A stretch of 64,000 nucleotides of DNA from Pseudomonas sp. BGr12 (GTDB taxonomy: Bacteria; Pseudomonadota; Gammaproteobacteria; Pseudomonadales; Pseudomonadaceae), in NCBI RefSeq assembly GCF_030272895.1, contig NZ_JALRNF010000014.1:1-64000 (forward strand), read 5' to 3'. This document shows, in pieces, positions 10,090-18,021 of this stretch. The stretch's first letter is position 1, and the number at the start of each line of letters is the position of its first letter. The notes beneath the pieces were generated by a model. It saw nothing but the letters and a program-made list of their open reading frames with translations. It did not search any database and was not told the DNA's origin. The position numbers and the translations under genes were made by a program.

Positions 10090-11007
10090 ATGATGACTGC
10101 AAGTGCACTCCAGGCAGACCGTTTTGATGAATGGCTGCAACAAATCAACCAGGCCTGTGGCCGCTTTTGCGCCCAGACCCTGGGAGCCGGGTTTTCCGGT
10201 TCGGTAAGAGAGCACAAGGCCGGTGCGCTCAAGCTGAGTTTCGTTGATGTTGCCCAGGCTCGTCTGTACCGCACCGGGCGCGAGGTGGAGCAGAGCGAGA
10301 ACAGGGACTTTTTTGCGGCGTTTCAGCTGCAAGGCCATGCGGCAATGGAGCAGGGCACTAATCGCGTGACGCTAAGCCCCGGCGATATCACTCTGATCGA
10401 TGCGACCTTGCCAAGCGACTTCACCTATAGCGACAACTCGCGCCAGTTGTCGTTGATACTGCCTCGTCATCTGGTCGAGCACAGCCAGCGCTTCAGCAAT
10501 ATTCGCTGTGCCCAGCGGATCGATGCCAGCTCGCCGATCGCGGTGCTGGCCAATCGGCTGGTACTGGAGGCGACCCAGCAGGGCACGCTCAGCCTGCAGG
10601 AGAGCGAAGCCACGCTGGATGCCATCGTCAGCTTGTTGCGTCCGGTAATTGGCAGTACCGAGGCCGATCCGGATGTGCATGAGCGGCTGTTTCGCAAGAC
10701 CCTCAGGTTCATTGATGAAAACATTTGCAGTGAAGAATTGTGCCCGGAGCTGCTGGCTCGAGAAGTAGGCGTGTCGGTTCGAGGTTTGTACCGCATGTTC
10801 TCGAAGAAAGGTCTGGTCGTTGCCCAGTACATCAAGAACCGGCGCCTGGATTTTTGCGCCGAGTCTTTGCGCCACAATGGGGCGCAGCGCAAACTCTCGG
10901 CCTTGGGCTATTCCTGGGGTTTCTCTGACGCCAGCTATTTCTCCACGGCCTTCAAGGCCCGTTTTGGCGTATCGCCCGGCGAATACCGCAAGCGTTACCA
11001 GCACTGA
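10090..11007 (+). CDS. feaR: FeaR-like AraC family activator
   Basis: AraC/XylS-family regulator of 305 residues. An N-terminal sensing domain of the AraC-binding-like-2 type covers about residues 20-190, and the double helix-turn-helix about 205-303 (VGVSVRGLYRMFSKKGLV; LGYSWGFSDASYFSTAFKARFG). Like FeaR of E. coli it sits directly upstream of a phenylacetaldehyde dehydrogenase gene. It starts 40 bases after paaX on the same strand, so it may be transcribed with it. The symbol is by similarity of architecture and neighbour. Confidence 0.75.
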   Translation: MMTASALQADRFDEWLQQINQACGRFCAQTLGAGFSGSVREHKAGALKLSFVDVAQARLYRTGREVEQSENRDFFAAFQLQGHAAMEQGTNRVTLSPGDITLIDATLPSDFTYSDNSRQLSLILPRHLVEHSQRFSNIRCAQRIDASSPIAVLANRLVLEATQQGTLSLQESEATLDAIVSLLRPVIGSTEADPDVHERLFRKTLRFIDENICSEELCPELLAREVGVSVRGLYRMFSKKGLVVAQYIKNRRLDFCAESLRHNGAQRKLSALGYSWGFSDASYFSTAFKARFGVSPGEYRKRYQH

Positions 11008-11075
11008 TTGCCTGCCCGTCACAAGCCTGTGCTGGCGTGACGGCAGCGCGCTTTGCTCATCGCTACCAGTTGTGT

Positions 11076-11112
11076 TGGCAGTGCGGCCAATACGACTGGC
11101 ATGCAGGCAAAA
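11076..11112 (+). promoter_or_regulatory. Candidate FeaR operator repeats upstream of feaB
   Basis: TGGCA occurs at 11076-11080 and 11097-11101, exactly 21 bases apart. Both copies are followed by eight bases and AA(T/A); the second gives TGGCA-N8-AAA, the pattern proposed for FeaR in E. coli. Two direct repeats two helical turns apart are typical for an AraC-type dimer. A -10-like TATAACT follows near 11131-11137. Confidence 0.5.
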
Positions 11113-11240
11113 ATCCCTCCTCGGCCACTGCGATATAACTCGGCATGTCAAAAGCCAGCAGTGCGCCCTGCGTGGTCGACGGCTTGCCCATGGCAGCTGC
11201 CAACCAATCGGGTCGATCCAATGAACGACGAGGAATGAGT

Positions 11241-12728
11241 ATGAGCAAAGTTGATGTACTGCCACAGGTCGCCACTTTTTTGCAGCGTCGCCATGGTTGC
11301 TTCATCGATGGCCAATGGGTTGTGCCTGAAGGCAGTACGTCGCCGGTATTGAACCCGGCGACCGGTGAAACCATCGCCCAGGTGGCCGACGCCAGCGCGG
11401 AGCTGGTCGAGCGTGCGGTGTTGTCGGCGCGCAAGGCACATGAAGCGCGGGTCTGGTCGGGTCTGCGTCCGGCCGATCGCGAGCGCATCCTGCTGCGTTT
11501 CACGGCGCTGGTGGAAGAGCACGGCGAGGAGTTGGCACAGCTGGAAACCCTGTGCCAGGGTAAATCGATCAACATGGCGCGGATGCTGGATGTCAATGCC
11601 ACCGTCGAGTTCATGCGCTACATGTCCGGATGGGCGACCAAGATCGAAGGGCAGACCCTCGACGTGTCCATCCCGCTGCCGGAGGGCGCGCGCTACACGG
11701 CATTCGCTCGTCGTGAGCCAGTGGGTGTTGTCGCCGGCATCGTGCCGTGGAACTTCCCTTTGATGATCACTACCTGGAAGCTGATGCCGGCACTGGCCAC
11801 CGGTTGCACCGTGGTGATCAAGCCGTCGCCGGAAACCCCGCTGACCGCCCTGCGCCTGGTCGAGCTCGCTCTCGAGGCGGGCATTCCTGCTGGCGTGTTC
11901 AACCTGGTGACCGGGGGTGGCAACGTTGGCCAGGCGCTCGCCTCGCACAAGAAGGTCGACAAGGTGTCGTTCACCGGCTCCACCGCCGTGGGCAAGATTG
12001 TCGGCGGCGTCGCCGTGCAGAACATGACCCGCTTCGCCCTCGAACTGGGTGGCAAGAACCCGATGATCATCCTCGCCGATGCCGACATCGACAAAGCCGT
12101 GCAAGGTGCATTGCTTGGCGGCCTGCTCAACAACGGCCAGGTGTGCGCGGCGGCCTCGCGCTTCTATGTGCACCGCTCGCGCTACGACGACTTCGTCGCC
12201 GGCCTTGCCGCTGCGGTGTCCGGCATGCCGATCGGTGCGGGCATGGATACTACCGCGGCGGTCAACCCGCTGGTGTCGCGCAAGCAACAGCAGAGCGTGC
12301 TCAAGCACATCGAGACGGCCAGGCAGGAAGGTGCCCGTGTGGTCACCGGGGGTGAGCCGGTCGACAGTGCCGGTTTCTACGTGCAGCCGACGGTGCTTGC
12401 CGATGTCGATCACAGCATGGCCGTGGCCCGCGCCGAAGTATTCGGTCCGGTACTCTCGGTGATTCCGTTCGACGACGAGGAGCAGGTCATTGCCATGGCC
12501 AATGACAGTGACTACGGCCTGGCTGCCAGCCTGTGGACCAACGACCTGACCAAGGCGATGAACCTGGTGCCACGCATCGAGGCGGGTACCGTGTGGGTCA
12601 ACGCCCATGTGCTGCTCGACCCGAACATGCCGTTCGGTGGGGTCAAACAGTCGGGCATGGGGCGTGAGTTCGGCCGTAGCGTGGTCGAGGCCTATACGGA
12701 AATCAAGTCGGTGTGCATCGCTCACTGA
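11241..12728 (+). CDS. feaB: Phenylacetaldehyde dehydrogenase
   Basis: NAD-dependent oxidation of phenylacetaldehyde to phenylacetate, which feeds PaaK. The 495 residues follow E. coli FeaB closely in length and sequence (FLQRRHGCFIDGQW; FEYGL-type NAD motif VAGIVPWNFPLMI; LELGGKNPMII; NNGQVCAAASR). Catalytic Glu268 and Cys302 are present. Two ATGs lie close together; the one at 11241 has GAGGA six bases upstream, the one at 11235 abuts it. Carried between the FeaR-like gene and an intrinsic terminator. No amine oxidase gene is in the window, so the aldehyde source is unknown. Confidence 0.9.
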   Translation: MSKVDVLPQVATFLQRRHGCFIDGQWVVPEGSTSPVLNPATGETIAQVADASAELVERAVLSARKAHEARVWSGLRPADRERILLRFTALVEEHGEELAQLETLCQGKSINMARMLDVNATVEFMRYMSGWATKIEGQTLDVSIPLPEGARYTAFARREPVGVVAGIVPWNFPLMITTWKLMPALATGCTVVIKPSPETPLTALRLVELALEAGIPAGVFNLVTGGGNVGQALASHKKVDKVSFTGSTAVGKIVGGVAVQNMTRFALELGGKNPMIILADADIDKAVQGALLGGLLNNGQVCAAASRFYVHRSRYDDFVAGLAAAVSGMPIGAGMDTTAAVNPLVSRKQQQSVLKHIETARQEGARVVTGGEPVDSAGFYVQPTVLADVDHSMAVARAEVFGPVLSVIPFDDEEQVIAMANDSDYGLAASLWTNDLTKAMNLVPRIEAGTVWVNAHVLLDPNMPFGGVKQSGMGREFGRSVVEAYTEIKSVCIAH

Positions 12729-12746
12729 TCATTGTGTGCTCCTCTT

Positions 12747-12773
12747 GGCAGGCCTCTGGCCTGCCTTTTTTTT
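12747..12773 (+). terminator. Intrinsic terminator of feaB
   Basis: GGCAGGCC, loop TCT, GGCCTGCC followed by eight T, 18 bases after the feaB stop. The repeat copy B starts directly at the end of the T-tract with GGCTCTTCACGG. Confidence 0.95.
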
Positions 12774-13150
12774 GGCTCTTCACGGAATTCCGGGGGCTAG
12801 GTTCCTTGGGCTTGGGCTTGGGCTTGGGCTTGGGCTTGGGTGTCGGGGTGGCGAGCTTATCCATTCCATGCAGCGACGCTGGCGGCCCCTTCCGCCTTTA
12901 CGGCGGGTCCCTTTTGTCTTGGCAAAAGGAACCAAAACCGCTCGCTCCTGCATCCGGCCCTACGCTGCGCTCCGGGTTCCCTCGCTACGGTGTCTTCCAG
13001 GGGCTGCGCGGCCTACGACTTGCTTCGCCAAGTCTACGGCTCGCGTTCTTCGGCTACGCCGAAGGGTGCTACGCACCCGCCCCCTCCAGACACCTCCGCT
13101 CGGCCTCCTGAAGTCGCGAAGTTACGGGTGGCGCCTGTGCTGGCGCATCT
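12774..13150 (-). repeat. Terminator-docked hairpin repeat, copy B (long form)
   Basis: Same element as at 1-155 and 13226-13461, on the opposite strand to those. Six hexamers (CCTTGG then GCTTGG five times, 12804-12839) replace the two of copy A. The main hairpin (12906-12916 with 12923-12933) keeps the CCAAGA loop on the minus strand but has a different stem. An extra block (about 12955-13100) follows: an outer stem GGTGTCT/AGACACC (12989-12995 with 13088-13094) encloses hairpins with TAC loops at 13048-13064 and 13064-13078. Distal part CGGCCTCCTGAAGTCGC (13101-13117) matches copy C exactly. Right limit is approximate. No plausible gene. Confidence 0.85.
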
Positions 13151-13185
13151 TCGAAGGCAGATGTTGGCGCGGCCTGGCTGACGCC

Positions 13186-13209
13186 ATCGCGGGGCAAGCC
13201 CGCTCCTAC
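13186..13209. repeat. REP palindrome, single copy
   Basis: One unit of the 24-base REP of this genome (ATCGCGGGGCAAGC...CTCCTAC). It lies alone between the two inverted copies B and C of the larger repeat. Elsewhere in the window this REP mostly occurs as inverted pairs. Confidence 0.9.
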
Positions 13210-13225
13210 GGTTGCTCTTGATCTT

Positions 13226-13452
13226 CATGCGCGTCAGTTCAGGCGCTGCAGAATGCGACTTCAGGAGGCCGTATGTAGGAGCAAGCGGTTTTGCCTACTT
13301 TTCCCAAGAGAAAAGTAGGCCGCCGTAAAGGCGGAAGGGGCCGGCAGCGTCGCTGCATGGAATGGATAAGCCCGCAGACTCGACACCCAAGCCCAAGCCC
13401 AAGCCCAAGCCCAAGCCCAAGGAACCTAGTTCCCGGAATTCCGTGAAGAACC
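13226..13452 (+). repeat. Terminator-docked hairpin repeat, copy C (short form)
   Basis: Contains GCGACTTCAGGAGGCCG (13255-13271), the hairpin GCCTACTTTTC/GAAAAGTAGGC (13293-13303 with 13310-13320), CCGCC/GGCGG and GCAGC/GCTGC hairpins, ATGGAATGGATAAGC, then CCAAGC five times plus CCAAGG (13387-13422), the palindrome GGAATTCC and CGTGAAGAACC. It ends at the T-tract (read on the minus strand) of the aceF terminator. It lacks the roughly 150-base module of copy B. Left limit approximate. Confidence 0.85.
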
Positions 13453-13481
13453 AAAAAAAAAGCCCCGCCAAAGTGACGGGG
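13453..13481 (-). terminator. Intrinsic terminator of aceEF
   Basis: On the minus strand CCCCG, a nine-base loop, CGGGG, then C and nine T. It lies about 70 bases past the aceF stop. Copy C of the repeat joins it directly. Confidence 0.85.
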
Positions 13482-13550
13482 TTGAGGTACGAGCGTGGCA
13501 GCTCGAAAAGGGAGCCTGTCTCCCCCGGCAGAGGGAGACAGGGAACAGCA

Positions 13551-15185
13551 TTACAGCAGCATGGTGCGGATGTCGGCCAGCAGGTCGCCCAGGCGCTTGG
13601 TGAAGCGCGCGGCAGCGGCGCCGTTGATCACGCGGTGATCGTAGGACAGCGACAGCGGCAGCATCAGTTTCGGCTGGAAGGCTTTGCCGTCCCAGACTGG
13701 CTGGATGGTGGCCTTGGAGACACCCAGGATCGCCACTTCCGGCGCGTTGACGATCGGCGTGAAGCCGGTGCCGCCAATGTGGCCGAGGCTGGAAATGGTG
13801 AAGCAGGCACCTTGCATGTCGTCAGCCGACAGCTTCTTGGTCCGGGCTTTTTCAGCCAGGGCCGCCGCTTCGCCAGCCAGTTGCAGCAGGCTCTTCTGGT
13901 CGACGTTCTTGATCACCGGTACCAGCAGGCCGTCAGGGGTATCGACCGCGAAGCCGACGTTGACGTACTTCTTGCGGATGATCGCCTTGCCGCTAGGGGC
14001 CAGCGAGCTGTTGAAGTCCGGCAGTTCCTTGAGCAGGTGGGCGCAGGCCTTGAGCAGCAGTGGCAGTACGGTCAGCTTGACGCCGGCCTTCTCCGCAACG
14101 GCTTTCTGCGCAACGCGGAAGGCTTCCAGCTCGGTGATGTCGGCCGAATCGAACTGGGTGACGTGCGGCACGTTCAGCCAGCTGCGATGCAGGTTGGTAG
14201 CACCCATCTGCATCAGGCGGGTCATCGGCACTTCTTCGATTTCGCCGAAACGGCTGAAGTCGACTTCCGGAATCGGCGGGATGCCTGCACCACCGGTTGC
14301 ACCGGCGGCTGGAGCTTCCTTGGCCTTCTGCATCATGGCCTTGACGTAAACCTGCACGTCTTCCTTGAGGATGCGACCGTGCGGACCGGTGGCCGCTACT
14401 GCGCTCAGCTCGACACCGAACTCACGGGCCAGCTGACGCACGGCAGGACCGGCGTGAACCTTGGCGCCGTTGGTAGCTGCCGGGGCAGTAACCGCAGCAG
14501 CAACTGGAGCAGCCGGTGCAGGTGCCGCAGCCGGGGCGGCAGCAGGAGCGGCCGGCGCCGGAGCGGCAGCGGCAGGGGCTGGCGCGGCGGCAGGGGCAGC
14601 GCCTGCAACTTTCAGCTTGAGGATCAGGTCGCCGGTGCCGACTTCGTCATCCAGCTTGGCGATCACGGCTTCGACCACGCCCGCGGCTGGAGACGGGATC
14701 TCCATCGAGGCTTTGTCCGATTCCAGGGTGATCAGCGACTGGTCGGCTTCGACGGTGTCGCCGACCTTGACCAGTACTTCGATGATCTTGGCCTTGCCCG
14801 AGGAGCCGATGTCCGGAACGTGGATGTCCTGGACGCTGGCAGCAGCAGGGGCAGCAGCTGGCGCCGGAGCGGCCGCTGCAGCCGGAGCTGCGGCAGGCTT
14901 TTCTTCGGCGGCAGGCGCAGCGGCGGCTGGAGCCGCGGGTGCCGCGGCGGCACCCTCGACTTCCAGTTCCAGCAGCTCGTCGCCTTCTTTCAGGCGGTCG
15001 CCCAGCTTGACCTTCAGCGCCTTGATCACGCCGGCCTTGGGGGCCGGGATCTCCATGGAGGCCTTGTCGGACTCCAGGGTCAGCAGGCTCTGGTCGGCTT
15101 CGATGCGGTCGCCGACTTTGACGAACAGCTCAATGATTTCACCTTCACCGCTGCCGATGTCAGGTACGCGAATGAGTTCGCTCAC
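13551..15185 (-). CDS. aceF: Dihydrolipoamide acetyltransferase, E2 of pyruvate dehydrogenase
   Basis: E2 core of the pyruvate dehydrogenase complex, passing the acetyl group from E1 to CoA. The 544 residues hold two lipoyl domains (lipoyl Lys41 and Lys158, both in ESDKASMEIP), joined by Ala/Pro-rich swinging linkers. A peripheral subunit-binding domain lies near 243-282 (AGPAVRQLAREFGVELSAV). The acyltransferase domain has the catalytic His517 in DHRVING. Only two lipoyl domains are present, against three in E. coli. It begins 13 bases after aceE and ends before an intrinsic terminator. Confidence 0.97.
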   Translation of the reverse strand: MSELIRVPDIGSGEGEIIELFVKVGDRIEADQSLLTLESDKASMEIPAPKAGVIKALKVKLGDRLKEGDELLELEVEGAAAAPAAPAAAAPAAEEKPAAAPAAAAAPAPAAAPAAASVQDIHVPDIGSSGKAKIIEVLVKVGDTVEADQSLITLESDKASMEIPSPAAGVVEAVIAKLDDEVGTGDLILKLKVAGAAPAAAPAPAAAAPAPAAPAAAPAAAPAPAAPVAAAVTAPAATNGAKVHAGPAVRQLAREFGVELSAVAATGPHGRILKEDVQVYVKAMMQKAKEAPAAGATGGAGIPPIPEVDFSRFGEIEEVPMTRLMQMGATNLHRSWLNVPHVTQFDSADITELEAFRVAQKAVAEKAGVKLTVLPLLLKACAHLLKELPDFNSSLAPSGKAIIRKKYVNVGFAVDTPDGLLVPVIKNVDQKSLLQLAGEAAALAEKARTKKLSADDMQGACFTISSLGHIGGTGFTPIVNAPEVAILGVSKATIQPVWDGKAFQPKLMLPLSLSYDHRVINGAAAARFTKRLGDLLADIRTMLL

Positions 15186-15198
15186 TTAAAAATACTCC

Positions 15199-17844
15199 TC
15201 AGCAGTCCAGTGGGTTGCGCTTGTCCGGGTCGATGCCGAACTTGACGATGGCGTCGGCCACCACCTTCGGTTCGATCTCGCCACGGTCAGCCAGGGCTTC
15301 CAGGGCAGCCAGCACGACGAAGTGACGGTCGACTTCGAAGAAGTGACGCAGCTTCTTGCGGCTGTCGCTGCGACCGTAGCCATCGGTACCTAGGACTTTG
15401 AATTCTTTGCTCGGCACCCACTGACGGATCTGCTCGGCGAACAGCTTCATGTAGTCGGTGGAGGCGATGACCGGACCCTTGCGACCGTTCAGGCACTGCT
15501 CGACGTAGGTCTGCTGTGGCTTCTGGCCAGGCTTGAGGCGGTTGCTGCGCTCTACGGCCAGGCCGTCGCGACGCAGTTCGTTGAAGCTGGTGACGCTCCA
15601 GACGTCGGCGCCGACGTTGAACTCTTCACGCAGGATCTTCGCCGCTTCACGCACTTCGCGCAGGATGGTGCCGGAGCCCATCAGCTGGACGTGGTGCGCA
15701 GCTTCGCGGGTATCTTCCTCGAGCAGGTACATGCCCTTGATGATGCCTTCCTCGACACCGACCGGCATGGCTGGCTGCTGGTAGGATTCGTTCATCACGG
15801 TGATGTAGTAGAAGATGTCCTGTTGCTCTTCGGTCATCTTCTTCATGCCGTCCTGGATGATCACCGCCAGCTCGTAGCCGTAGGTCGGATCGTAGGTGCG
15901 GCAGTTCGGGATGGTACCGGCCATCATGTGGCTGTGACCGTCTTCGTGCTGCAGGCCTTCACCGTTGAGGGTGGTACGGCCGGCGGTACCGCCGATCAGG
16001 AAGCCGCGGGTACGGCTGTCGCCAGCGGCCCAGGCCAGGTCGCCGATACGCTGGAAGCCGAACATCGAGTAGAAGATGTAGAACGGCAGCATCGGCTGGT
16101 TGTGGCAGCTGTACGAGGTACCGGCAGCGATGAACGACGACATGGCGCCGGCTTCGTTGATGCCTTCCTCGAGGATCTGGCCCTTCTTGTCTTCGCGGTA
16201 GAACATCACCTGGTCTTTATCGACTGGCTCGTAGAGCTGGCCGACGGACGAGTAGATGCCCAGCTGGCGGAACATGCCTTCCATACCGAAGGTACGGGCT
16301 TCGTCCGGGATGATCGGGACGATGCGCTGGCCGATTTCCTTGTCCTTGACCAGTTGCGCGAGGATCCGCACGAAGGCCATGGTGGTGGAGATTTCGCGGT
16401 CGCCCGAGCCGTCCAGGATCGCCTTCAGGGTTTCCAGTGGCGGGGTCGGCACGCTGAAGCTCTTGGCGCGGCGCTGTGGCACGAAACCACCCAGGGCGGA
16501 ACGGCGCTCGGCCAGGTAACGGGCTTCGGCGCTGCCTTCCTCAGGCTTGAAGAACGGCAGGTTCTCCAGCTCGTCGTCCTTGACCGGGATGTCGAAGCGG
16601 TCGCGGAACTGACGCAGGCTGTCGACGTCGACCTTCTTGGTGTTGTGCGCGGTGTTCTTGGCTTCGCCGGCACCGGTGCCATAACCCTTGATGGTCTTGG
16701 CCAGAATGACGGTCGGTTGCTCTTTGTGGTTGACCGCCTGGTGGTAGGCCGCATAGACCTTGTACGGGTCGTGGCCGCCACGGTTGAGCTTCCAGATCTC
16801 TTCGTCGGACAGGTCTTCGACCATGGCCTTGAGTTCCGGGGTGTTGAAGAAGTGCTCACGGACGAACGCGCCGTCCTTGGCCTTGTAGTTCTGGTACTCG
16901 CCGTCGATGACTTCGTCCATGCGACGCTGCAGGGCACCGTTGGTGTCCTTGGCGAACAGTGGGTCCCAGAAACGGCCCCAGACCACCTTGTTGACGTTCC
17001 AGCCACCGCCACGGAACACGCCTTCGAGTTCCTGGATGATCTTGCCGTTGCCGCGAACCGGGCCGTCGAGGCGCTGCAGGTTGCAGTTGATGACGAAGAT
17101 CAGGTTGTCCAGCTTCTCGCGGCCGGCCAGGGCGATTGCACCCAGGGATTCCGGCTCGTCGCACTCGCCGTCGCCCATGAAGCACCAGACCTTCTGCTTG
17201 CCGGCCGGGATGAAGCCACGGGCTTCCAGGTACTTCATGAAGCGAGCCTGGTAGATCGCCTGGATCGGGCCCAGACCCATGGAAACGGTCGGGAACTGCC
17301 AGAAGTCAGGCATCAGCCAAGGGTGCGGGTAGCTCGACAGGCCCTTGCCATCGACTTCCTGACGGAAGTTGTTCATCTGGTCTTCGTTGATGCGGCCTTC
17401 CATGAAGGCGCGGGCGTAGACGCCAGGCGAGGCGTGGCCCTGGAAGAAGATCAGGTCGCCGCCGTGTTCTTCGGTCGGGGCCTGGAAGAAGTAGTTGAAG
17501 CCGATGTCATACAGGGTGGCGCTGGAGGCGAAGCTCGAAATGTGGCCGCCCAGGTCCGAGTCTTTCAGGTTGGTGCGCATGACCATCGCCAGCGCGTTCC
17601 AACGCACCATCGAGCGAATGCGGCGTTCCATGAACAGGTCGCCAGGCATGCGTGCTTCGTGGGTGACAGGGATGGTGTTGCGGTATGGCGTGGTGATGGC
17701 ATATGGCAGCTGGGAGCCACTACGGGTGGCCAGCTCGCCCATACGGGTCATCAGATAGTGAGCGCGGTCTTCGCCTTCTTTGTCGAGAACCGACTCCAGG
17801 GCGTCCAGCCATTCCTGGGTTTCGACGGGATCGAGGTCTTGCAT
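15199..17844 (-). CDS. aceE: Pyruvate dehydrogenase E1, homodimeric
   Basis: Thiamine diphosphate-dependent E1, which decarboxylates pyruvate and acetylates the E2 lipoyl groups. The 881 residues match the homodimeric gammaproteobacterial type. Recognisable parts are the N-terminal DPVETQEWLDALESVL, the thiamine-diphosphate motif GDGECDEPES...NLIFVINCN and the conserved DGYGRSDSR near the C-terminus. First gene of the aceE-aceF operon; a gap of 435 bases with paired palindromes lies upstream. Confidence 0.97.
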   Translation of the reverse strand: MQDLDPVETQEWLDALESVLDKEGEDRAHYLMTRMGELATRSGSQLPYAITTPYRNTIPVTHEARMPGDLFMERRIRSMVRWNALAMVMRTNLKDSDLGGHISSFASSATLYDIGFNYFFQAPTEEHGGDLIFFQGHASPGVYARAFMEGRINEDQMNNFRQEVDGKGLSSYPHPWLMPDFWQFPTVSMGLGPIQAIYQARFMKYLEARGFIPAGKQKVWCFMGDGECDEPESLGAIALAGREKLDNLIFVINCNLQRLDGPVRGNGKIIQELEGVFRGGGWNVNKVVWGRFWDPLFAKDTNGALQRRMDEVIDGEYQNYKAKDGAFVREHFFNTPELKAMVEDLSDEEIWKLNRGGHDPYKVYAAYHQAVNHKEQPTVILAKTIKGYGTGAGEAKNTAHNTKKVDVDSLRQFRDRFDIPVKDDELENLPFFKPEEGSAEARYLAERRSALGGFVPQRRAKSFSVPTPPLETLKAILDGSGDREISTTMAFVRILAQLVKDKEIGQRIVPIIPDEARTFGMEGMFRQLGIYSSVGQLYEPVDKDQVMFYREDKKGQILEEGINEAGAMSSFIAAGTSYSCHNQPMLPFYIFYSMFGFQRIGDLAWAAGDSRTRGFLIGGTAGRTTLNGEGLQHEDGHSHMMAGTIPNCRTYDPTYGYELAVIIQDGMKKMTEEQQDIFYYITVMNESYQQPAMPVGVEEGIIKGMYLLEEDTREAAHHVQLMGSGTILREVREAAKILREEFNVGADVWSVTSFNELRRDGLAVERSNRLKPGQKPQQTYVEQCLNGRKGPVIASTDYMKLFAEQIRQWVPSKEFKVLGTDGYGRSDSRKKLRHFFEVDRHFVVLAALEALADRGEIEPKVVADAIVKFGIDPDKRNPLDC

Positions 17845-17954
17845 GGCTTGCTCCAGGGCGGAAAGGCTTCCAGAATCGGTTGCCTGAGTTTGCGACTGGC
17901 CTTTTGGGCAGACGACATGAAATTCTTGGATTACCGGAGAGTGTACCGGCGTTG

Positions 17955-18021
17955 TGTAGTTTTACTACAAATGAATCACCATTTCATGCTTTTGAAGTGA
18001 AAAGACAGTAGTAAAACTACA
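17955..18021. promoter_or_regulatory. Twin palindromic operators upstream of aceE
   Basis: TGTAGT-TTT-ACTACA is a perfect 15-base palindrome at 17955-17969. AGTAGT-AAA-ACTACA at 18007-18021 is nearly the same on the other strand. Together they form a 17-base perfect inverted repeat (17952-17968 with 18008-18024). Their centres are 52 bases apart, close to five helical turns. The GT-N3-AC core is that of GntR/FadR-type operators, the group to which PdhR of E. coli belongs. The regulator is not in the window. Confidence 0.6.

Noticed and set aside
11008..11234. A coding frame upstream of feaB (extended feaB start at 11145)
   Set aside because: The extra 32 residues lack similarity to FeaB, and the segment carries the FeaR-type repeats and a -10-like sequence.
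12804..12839. Hexamer tandem as a CRISPR-like or regulatory array
   Set aside because: Units are six bases without spacers; this is a microsatellite inside a dispersed repeat.
12713..13228. Several short frames over the repeat junction
   Set aside because: They read through hairpins and the GCTTGG tract, are inconsistent between copies and have no ribosome sites.
12774..13461. Composite transposon bounded by inverted copies B and C
   Set aside because: No transposase gene lies between them, and each copy is better explained by its own terminator on convergent genes. No target duplication was seen.
13362..15245. Plus-strand frame starting MDKPADSTPKPKPK and running across aceF
   Set aside because: Its start is the hexamer tract of the repeat and the rest is antisense to aceF. 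Copies A and B give unrelated continuations, so it is not a gene.
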